Positions 1-5,045 of a stretch of DNA of 5,045 nucleotides are shown here, one piece after another. This DNA comes from an uncultured Bacteroidales bacterium (GTDB lineage Bacteria; Bacteroidota; Bacteroidia; Bacteroidales; Paludibacteraceae): positions 1-5,045 of the forward strand of contig CALCGX010000024.1 of the NCBI GenBank assembly GCA_937901225.1, in the 5' to 3' direction. Position numbers and translations under genes: made by a program. The notes below the pieces were generated by a model that ran no database searches, had not been told where the DNA came from, and saw only the letters and a list, made by a program, of their open reading frames with translations. Position 1 is the first letter of the stretch. Every line of letters starts with the position of its first letter.

Positions 1-1
1 A

Positions 2-325
2 AAGATCTATCACGTCACTACCGACCAAAACGTGACCGCAGCACATATCAGAGAAATCGCTGAAGGTATCACGCTGGAAGATGGCGATATCAAGGCAGAC
101 GCTATCGAGTATGTGAGCGACACGGACAAGAAGCAGGTGGGTATCGAAATCCACTCGGGAAAGAACCGCATCGTACGCCGCATCTTCGAACACTTCGACT
201 ATCGCGTGACAAAATTGGACCGCGTCTACTTCGCAGGATTGACCAAGAAAAACGTAAAACGTGGCGACTGGAGATTCCTGACTGAAAAAGAAGTAACGAT
301 GCTCAAGATGGGTGCTTACGAATAA
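2..325 (+). CDS. rluB: 23S rRNA pseudouridine synthase, RsuA/RluB family (C-terminal part, cut by left window edge)
   Basis: This is the last 107 codons of an open frame that enters from the left edge and stops at TAA 323-325. The GTG at 32 is not a likely start, because the frame stays open upstream and encodes family sequence there (KIYHVTTDQNV). Members convert one uridine of 23S rRNA to pseudouridine in the assembling large subunit. The visible part is the end of the catalytic domain. It holds the conserved SGKNRIVRRIFEH segment (codons at about 155-193; RsuA/RluB consensus G-x-N-R-x-V-R-R-x-F-E), followed by KLDRVYFAGL and the terminal RGDWRFLTEKEV stretch. The N-terminal S4-like RNA-binding domain and the catalytic Asp would lie upstream and cannot be checked. 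The family is clear from these motifs. RluB rather than RsuA, RluE or RluF is inferred from the overall Bacteroidota-like sequence and is less certain. asnS follows 49 bases downstream on the same strand. Confidence 0.87.
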   Translation, partial: KIYHVTTDQNVTAAHIREIAEGITLEDGDIKADAIEYVSDTDKKQVGIEIHSGKNRIVRRIFEHFDYRVTKLDRVYFAGLTKKNVKRGDWRFLTEKEVTMLKMGAYE

Positions 326-374
326 TCACAACAATAAAACATCATAATACGTATAAATATAACGTCATAAGAAT
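326..374 (+). other. rluB-asnS intergenic leader, no terminator or clear promoter
   Basis: This 49-base, very A/T-rich spacer has no GC-rich hairpin with a T-run, so no intrinsic terminator is visible after the pseudouridine synthase. It also has no TTTG / TAnnTTTG pair of the Bacteroidota primary sigma factor. An 8-base palindrome ATACGTAT sits at 347-354; in such A/T-rich DNA this may be chance. The bases before the asnS ATG lack a Shine-Dalgarno sequence and are A/T-rich, as is usual for translation starts in Bacteroidota. The simplest reading is that asnS is transcribed together with the gene upstream, although a weak or unusual promoter in the spacer cannot be excluded. Confidence 0.45.
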
Positions 375-1769
375 ATGAAACGTACAAAAATCGTAGACTT
401 GCTATCAAGCACAGAATACGGCAAAGAAGTATGCGTGAAGGGTTGGGTGAGAACTCGCCGCGGTAGCAAGGCTGTCAACTTCATCGCACTGAACGATGGT
501 TCGACAATCAAGAATATACAAGTAGTAGCAGACGTTGAAAAATTCGACGAAGAGTTGCTCAAACAAATCACAACGGGTGCTTGTCTCTCGGTGAACGGTA
601 CACTTGTGGAAAGCGAAGGTGCTGGCCAAAGTTCGGAAATCCAAGCCAACGAGATAGAAGTGCTCTGCACATGTGGCGCAGATTATCCCATGCAAAAGAA
701 AGGTCAGACCTTTGAATACATGCGCCAACATGCACACATGCGTTTGCGTACCAATACGTTTGGCGCTGTGTTCCGCATTCGCCACAATATGGCGATGGCT
801 ATTCACCAATACTTCCATGAGCACGGATTCTTCTATTTCCACACCCCTATCATCACAGCCTCTGACTGCGAGGGTGCGGGACAAATGTTCCAAGTGACCA
901 CCAAAAACCTCTACAACCTCAAGAAAGACGAGGAAGGTAAGATTGATTACTCGGATGATTTCTTCGGCAAACAAACCAGTTTGACCGTATCGGGTCAGTT
1001 GGAGGGCGAGCTCGCTGCTATGGCATTAGGTAAAATCTACACCTTTGGTCCTACCTTCCGTGCTGAAAACAGCAACACTCCACGCCACTTGGCAGAGTTT
1101 TGGATGATTGAGCCAGAGGTAGCGTTTATCCAAAAAGACGAACTCATGGACCTCGAAGAGGACTTCATCAAATACTGCGTTCGCTGGGCATTGGAGCACT
1201 GCAAAGATGACTTAGAGTTCCTCAACCAATTCGTGGATAAAGGTCTTATTGCACGTTTGGAGTCCGTGATCAAAACAGACTTCGTGCGTCTCACCTACAC
1301 CGAGGGTATCAATATCTTGCAAGAAGCTATCAAAAATGGCAAGAAGTTTGAGTTCCCATGCACATGGGGAGATGACTTGGCGTCAGAGCACGAGCGTTAC
1401 CTCGTAGAGGAGCACTTCAATAAACCAGTCATCATGTCAGACTATCCAAAGGATATCAAGGCCTTCTATATGAAGATCAACGAGGATGACAAAACCGTAC
1501 AAGGTACCGACGTGCTCTTCCCACAAATCGGTGAGATCATCGGTGGTAGCGTACGCGAGGAGAGCCTCGACAAACTCAACGCAGAGATTGAGCGCCGCGA
1601 TATTCCTATGAAAGATATGTGGTGGTATTTGGATACCCGCCGCTTTGGCGCTGCTCCTCACGCTGGCTTCGGCTTAGGCTTCGAGCGTCTGATGCTCTTC
1701 GTAACTGGTATGCAGAACATCCGTGACGTGATCCCATTCCCACGTACTCCTAAGACAGCTGAATTCTAA
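375..1769 (+). CDS. asnS: Asparagine--tRNA ligase (AsnRS), complete
   Basis: This cytoplasmic class IIb aminoacyl-tRNA synthetase uses ATP to activate asparagine and charges tRNA-Asn. The 464 residues are full length for bacterial AsnRS. The N-terminal OB-fold anticodon-binding domain spans about residues 18-100 (KGWVRTRRGSK near its start). A short hinge leads to the catalytic core, which begins around RTNTFGAVFRIRH. Motif 1 is at about 147-161 with its invariant proline at P158. The FFGKQTSLTVSGQLEGE segment precedes motif 2. Motif 2 is FRAENSNTPRHLAEFWMIEPE from F228, with the ATP-contacting arginine at R229. Motif 3 is GFGLGFERL at 431-439, with R438. The N in RAENSNT and the overall pattern favour AsnRS over AspRS. 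The ATG at 375 is chosen because MKRTKIVDLL is the expected N-terminus and the spacing to the upstream gene is short. Translation ends with tandem stops (TAA 1767-1769, then in-frame TAA 1770-1772). No key residue is missing and there is no frameshift. Confidence 0.98.
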   Translation: MKRTKIVDLLSSTEYGKEVCVKGWVRTRRGSKAVNFIALNDGSTIKNIQVVADVEKFDEELLKQITTGACLSVNGTLVESEGAGQSSEIQANEIEVLCTCGADYPMQKKGQTFEYMRQHAHMRLRTNTFGAVFRIRHNMAMAIHQYFHEHGFFYFHTPIITASDCEGAGQMFQVTTKNLYNLKKDEEGKIDYSDDFFGKQTSLTVSGQLEGELAAMALGKIYTFGPTFRAENSNTPRHLAEFWMIEPEVAFIQKDELMDLEEDFIKYCVRWALEHCKDDLEFLNQFVDKGLIARLESVIKTDFVRLTYTEGINILQEAIKNGKKFEFPCTWGDDLASEHERYLVEEHFNKPVIMSDYPKDIKAFYMKINEDDKTVQGTDVLFPQIGEIIGGSVREESLDKLNAEIERRDIPMKDMWWYLDTRRFGAAPHAGFGLGFERLMLFVTGMQNIRDVIPFPRTPKTAEF

Positions 1770-1795
1770 TAACCATACAATAAACAACAAAGCTT
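1770..1795 (+). other. asnS-receptor junction, A-rich leader without terminator or Shine-Dalgarno
   Basis: These 26 bases separate the asnS stop from the receptor ATG. The first three repeat the stop codon in frame (TAATAA overall). The rest is rich in A and C (for example AATAAACAACAAAG), with no inverted repeat able to form a terminator, no GGAGG-like ribosome binding site and no TAnnTTTG promoter element. An A-rich unstructured leader is the normal initiation context in Bacteroidota, and it supports ATG 1796 as the start. It also suggests that at least some receptor mRNA comes from read-through of asnS. Confidence 0.5.
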
Positions 1796-4700
1796 ATGCG
1801 TAACACTATTTATGCTGTAATCCTTGCTATCGCTACTTCGTTTGCTGCGAACCTAAATGCACAAACGCGATTAGCAGGACGACTCGTGTCGGTCGAACAG
1901 CAAGCTATTGAAGGGGCTACGGTGACTTTGGCTAATCAAGGTATTACTACTACCACCAATGCTGAAGGTCGTTTCTCCCTCACTTATCTTGAAGCGATTG
2001 ATGAAGAAGTAATCGTCGAAGCGTATGGGTATATTTCTGATGTACTTTTAGTTCAACTCGTAGAAAATCAACTAACTGACATGGGAGATATTACCATGAT
2101 GGTTGATGTGGCAAATGAGATGAAAGAAGAAGTATTGCTCAACTTAGCTGAGATGGATCTTAATGATGATGAGGGTAAAAGTCAATCTATTTCCTCTGCA
2201 TCAAGCGCGAGTCAGGATGTTTTTAATAGTACAATATCATTCGCATGGTCTAACGCCCGTTATCGCGGTCGCGGATACGAGCAAACATACGAGCAAAACT
2301 ACATTGAAGGACTTTCGTTTAACTCTGCCGAGCGTGGACAATTCAACTTCTCTGCAATGGGTGGTTTGAACGATGCAAGCCGCTATAAAGAAGTTGTAGA
2401 AGGTATCGAAGCTAATAACTTCACATTTGGTTCAATCGGTCAAGCTACCAACTACTTGCAATCTGCCACTAACTATGCGCAAGGTTGGAAAGTGGCCTTA
2501 GCTGGTACCAACCGTAACTATAAAGGTGCTGCACGTGCTACCTACTCCAGCGGATTAATGGAAAATGGTTGGGCATTCGCTGCACAATTAGCATGGCGTT
2601 ATACTCCTTATATTGATGTAAAAGGTCAAATTGGCGAGGGTATTGCTTATAGTTCTGTAGGTTATTTCCTTACCGCAGAAAAGCAATGGGGAAAAGATAA
2701 ACGCCTCTCCCTCATTACCTTTGGTGCGCCTACTCGCCGTGGTCAATCATCTGCACTTACACAAGAGACCTATGATTTGACCAACCAATACAATAAGACC
2801 ACATGGGGACACAACAATTATAACCCTTATTGGGGCTACCAAGATGGCAAAGTGCGCAATTCTCGTATTGTACATTCTTATGATCCAACTGCAATCATCA
2901 GTTTCGATTGGAAGATTGACGAAGAGAATAAGTTGAAAGTTGCAGCAGGATACCACTATTCCATGTACTCCAACTCTGCGCTTACATTCTACAACGCACC
3001 TGATCCACGTCCTGACTACTACCGCAACTTACCTTCCGCCTTGTTGGATGGACAAATTGATAAGGATGGTTATTTTATTAGTCATGACTTGAATGGCAAA
3101 CCATTGGGTGCAGTAACAGATGGTGGATATATCAAATACCCATTGGAGTACAATGGTATACCAGTTGGTCACTCTATCAATTTGGATACCTATGCGGCTC
3201 TGACTGATTTGTGGACTAGTCGTGATGACAACGCAACCCAAATCAATTGGGATGCGATTTATGCTGCAAACTATGCAAACAACGAAAACAACCCTACAGG
3301 TTCTGCACGTTATATCGTAGAACGTCGCCACAATGATATTCAAGAAGGTATGATTAACTTGAACTATCGCAATACATCTGTAGAGAATTTGACGATTACT
3401 GCTGGTTTAGAGGCGAAAGGAAGTCAAGGTATTCACTACAAAACCATTGATGATTTGTTAGGCGGAAAACAATGGATTGATGTGGATCCATTTGCAGAGC
3501 GTGATATCAAGGAGTTGGCAACCAACATCGGTCTTACACAAACTGATATTACATACGTAAAACAAAACGATTTGCGTAATCCAAATGCTGCTATTGATCA
3601 GCACGAGAGATTTGGTTACGATTATCGTATCAACATGGTCAATGCAAAGATTTGGGCACAAAACGAATGGAAATGGAATGCGGTAGACCTTTACTATGCA
3701 TTGCAATTCTCCTACTCTTCTATGCAACGTACCACCGATATGTTAAATGGTCGTGCATGGTATTTGGCTAAATTAGGAGAACAATATAATCGCCATTATT
3801 ACTATTTTGCTAACGAAGCAGACGATGTATTGGCTTCTGCGGCAAACAATAGTTTATCTCAACTCCCTACTCGACTAACAGGATATGCTCACCACTTCGT
3901 TGATCCTGCATTCAAATTGGGTGCTACATTCAAATTCGATGGTCGCAACCAATTGAAGATTAATGGTATGGCAGAAACCAAAGCACCACTCGCACGTGAT
4001 GCTTATATCTCTCCTCGTGTACACGATCGCGCAGTAGAGAATATCTATCGCCATGACTATGCACGTTATTATGCCAAAGAAAATGGTACTTCATGGTTGC
4101 AGGAATACTTTGGTGCTAGCCAAAAGATTGCTGGTGGTGACCTAACTTATTCATTCAACTATCCGCTTGTCCGCGGTCGTATTACCGGATTCTATACTCG
4201 ATTCTGGAATGGTACCGAGCTCAATGGTTACTACGACGACGAGGCACGTACCTTTGTCAACCAATCATTGACAGGTATCAATCGTCGTCACTGCGGTGTG
4301 GAAGCAGCTGCTGCTGTTAAGCTCGGCCTCTACTTCACTCTGACTGGTGTAGTAAGTGTAGGCGATTATCGCTATACCAGCAATGCATTGGCCATCACAT
4401 CTGCTGAAAACGGTATGGCATTGGCAGAGAATGCACAAGGTCCTATCTATGAATTGCGCGACAGCGTATTGCTACAGGGATTGCGCGTAGCTACAGGTCC
4501 ACAAGTTAATAGCAGTTTGAAACTCAGTTTCTTCCACCCTGACATGTGGTTTGCGGATATTACTGTAAACTATTTCGATTGGAACTATCTAGATTACGCC
4601 CCTGCTCGTCGTATGAAAGGTTTGTTCACCGGTACTCGTGCAGATGGAAGTGCTGTAAATGGTTGGTATGGTGAAGATTATACCAAATACGGTAGAGCTG

Positions 4701-5045
4701 ACGTTAATCCGAATGCGATTATTGAAAATGAATATGACAAGTACGGCGTCCCTAAATTGAGATACCCATATAATTTGCTCTCAGATCAAGAGGTACTGAC
4801 TGCAAATAACCCATTCCATCGCTTCTTGGTGGATGTAAGCATAGGTAAACTGATCTACTTGAAGAATCGTCAATCTATCTCTATCAACTTGACAGTAAAC
4901 AACTTATTGAATAACACCCACTTCAAAACAGGTGGTTACCAACAAGCTCGTTTACCTCGTCAAACTATTCAGAAAGAGCCAGATGACAAAAATTCAATGA
5001 TTGGTCCTAATATCTATAAATTCCCAGCTAAGTACTACTACGCAT
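1796..5045 (+). CDS. TonB-dependent outer-membrane receptor with N-terminal carboxypeptidase-regulatory-like domain (3' end cut by right window edge)
   Basis: The frame runs from ATG 1796 to the window edge without a stop (1083 codons). Residues 1-22 look like a Sec signal peptide: a single Arg, a hydrophobic core (IYAVILAIATSFAA), and likely signal peptidase I cleavage after LNA22 before Q23. Residues about 26-102 form a carboxypeptidase-regulatory-like beta-sandwich (LAGRLVSV...EGATVTLANQG...TNAEGRFSL). An acidic then Ser-rich linker follows (NDDEGKSQSISSASSASQDVF, about 122-143). A plug-like region has RGRGYE at 157-162 and GGLND at 189-193. The barrel carries landmarks I associate with a family of large Bacteroidota receptors: FGAPTRRG 309-316, YNPYWGYQDGKVRN 342-355, DPRPDYYR 403-410, LWTSRD...QINWD 472-486, ARYIVERRHND 504-514, NYFDWNYLDYAPARR 925-939 and NPFHRF 1005-1010. 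Near the edge, INLTVNNLLNN (from 1030) and the closing KFPAKYYYA resemble the last barrel strands, so probably only some 10-25 residues are missing. The role is TonB/ExbB/ExbD-powered import across the outer membrane. The substrate is unknown, and no SusD-like partner is visible. Cys833 is the only cysteine I found. Confidence 0.93.
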   Translation, partial: MRNTIYAVILAIATSFAANLNAQTRLAGRLVSVEQQAIEGATVTLANQGITTTTNAEGRFSLTYLEAIDEEVIVEAYGYISDVLLVQLVENQLTDMGDITMMVDVANEMKEEVLLNLAEMDLNDDEGKSQSISSASSASQDVFNSTISFAWSNARYRGRGYEQTYEQNYIEGLSFNSAERGQFNFSAMGGLNDASRYKEVVEGIEANNFTFGSIGQATNYLQSATNYAQGWKVALAGTNRNYKGAARATYSSGLMENGWAFAAQLAWRYTPYIDVKGQIGEGIAYSSVGYFLTAEKQWGKDKRLSLITFGAPTRRGQSSALTQETYDLTNQYNKTTWGHNNYNPYWGYQDGKVRNSRIVHSYDPTAIISFDWKIDEENKLKVAAGYHYSMYSNSALTFYNAPDPRPDYYRNLPSALLDGQIDKDGYFISHDLNGKPLGAVTDGGYIKYPLEYNGIPVGHSINLDTYAALTDLWTSRDDNATQINWDAIYAANYANNENNPTGSARYIVERRHNDIQEGMINLNYRNTSVENLTITAGLEAKGSQGIHYKTIDDLLGGKQWIDVDPFAERDIKELATNIGLTQTDITYVKQNDLRNPNAAIDQHERFGYDYRINMVNAKIWAQNEWKWNAVDLYYALQFSYSSMQRTTDMLNGRAWYLAKLGEQYNRHYYYFANEADDVLASAANNSLSQLPTRLTGYAHHFVDPAFKLGATFKFDGRNQLKINGMAETKAPLARDAYISPRVHDRAVENIYRHDYARYYAKENGTSWLQEYFGASQKIAGGDLTYSFNYPLVRGRITGFYTRFWNGTELNGYYDDEARTFVNQSLTGINRRHCGVEAAAAVKLGLYFTLTGVVSVGDYRYTSNALAITSAENGMALAENAQGPIYELRDSVLLQGLRVATGPQVNSSLKLSFFHPDMWFADITVNYFDWNYLDYAPARRMKGLFTGTRADGSAVNGWYGEDYTKYGRADVNPNAIIENEYDKYGVPKLRYPYNLLSDQEVLTANNPFHRFLVDVSIGKLIYLKNRQSISINLTVNNLLNNTHFKTGGYQQARLPRQTIQKEPDDKNSMIGPNIYKFPAKYYYA

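Noticed and set aside
32..325. GTG at 32 as the start of a small 97-residue protein
   Set aside because: The frame is open to the left edge and the residues before the GTG already match the pseudouridine synthase, so this is a truncated longer gene.
347..354. ATACGTAT palindrome upstream of asnS as an operator
   Set aside because: Eight bases in A/T-rich DNA with no second copy and no known matching regulator are not enough to call a site.
405..974. Minus-strand open frame of 189 codons antisense to asnS
   Set aside because: It lies entirely within the strongly conserved asnS coding sequence. Its translation is rich in Cys and His and has no recognisable domain, as expected of a shadow frame.
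2163..3727. Short frames on both strands inside the receptor gene (2163-2369 +, 2747-2956 -, 3029-3343 -, 3458-3727 -)
   Set aside because: All overlap the continuous receptor frame that carries signal peptide, domain and barrel motifs. None shows a domain or an independent leader.
1..5045. A previously undescribed system, mobile element, CRISPR array or RNA gene
   Set aside because: The window is almost fully occupied by three recognisable genes, with 49 and 26 bases of spacer. I found no repeat arrays, terminal inverted repeats, tRNA-like folds or unexplained coding space.

Overview
The window looks like a piece of a Bacteroidota (probably Bacteroidales) chromosome. Three features point there. 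The start codons have no Shine-Dalgarno sequence and are preceded by A-rich leaders. The RsuA/RluB-type pseudouridine synthase and asparaginyl-tRNA synthetase have the residues I expect from that group. The third gene encodes a large outer-membrane receptor with the architecture typical of Bacteroidota: signal peptide, carboxypeptidase-regulatory-like domain, plug, then TonB-dependent barrel. The assignment rests on recognised protein motifs, not on a database search.

Three genes lie on the + strand, all in the same direction and closely spaced. Positions 2-325 are the C-terminal 107 codons of a ribosomal large-subunit pseudouridine synthase (RluB type), cut by the left edge. Positions 375-1769 are a complete asnS (464 aa). 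Positions 1796-5045 are a TonB-dependent receptor of at least 1083 residues, cut by the right edge probably only a short distance before its end. The gaps are 49 and 26 bases, with no hairpin terminator and no recognisable Bacteroidota promoter (TTTG / TAnnTTTG), so read-through transcription across all three is plausible.

Functionally, the first two genes belong to translation (rRNA modification and tRNA charging). The third is an envelope nutrient-uptake protein whose substrate cannot be read from this sequence. I see no shared pathway; the link is probably only positional. There are no RNA genes, mobile elements, CRISPR arrays or notable repeats, and nothing in the window amounts to an undescribed system. 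The mild points of interest are the very short asnS-receptor junction and the divergent signature segments in the receptor.
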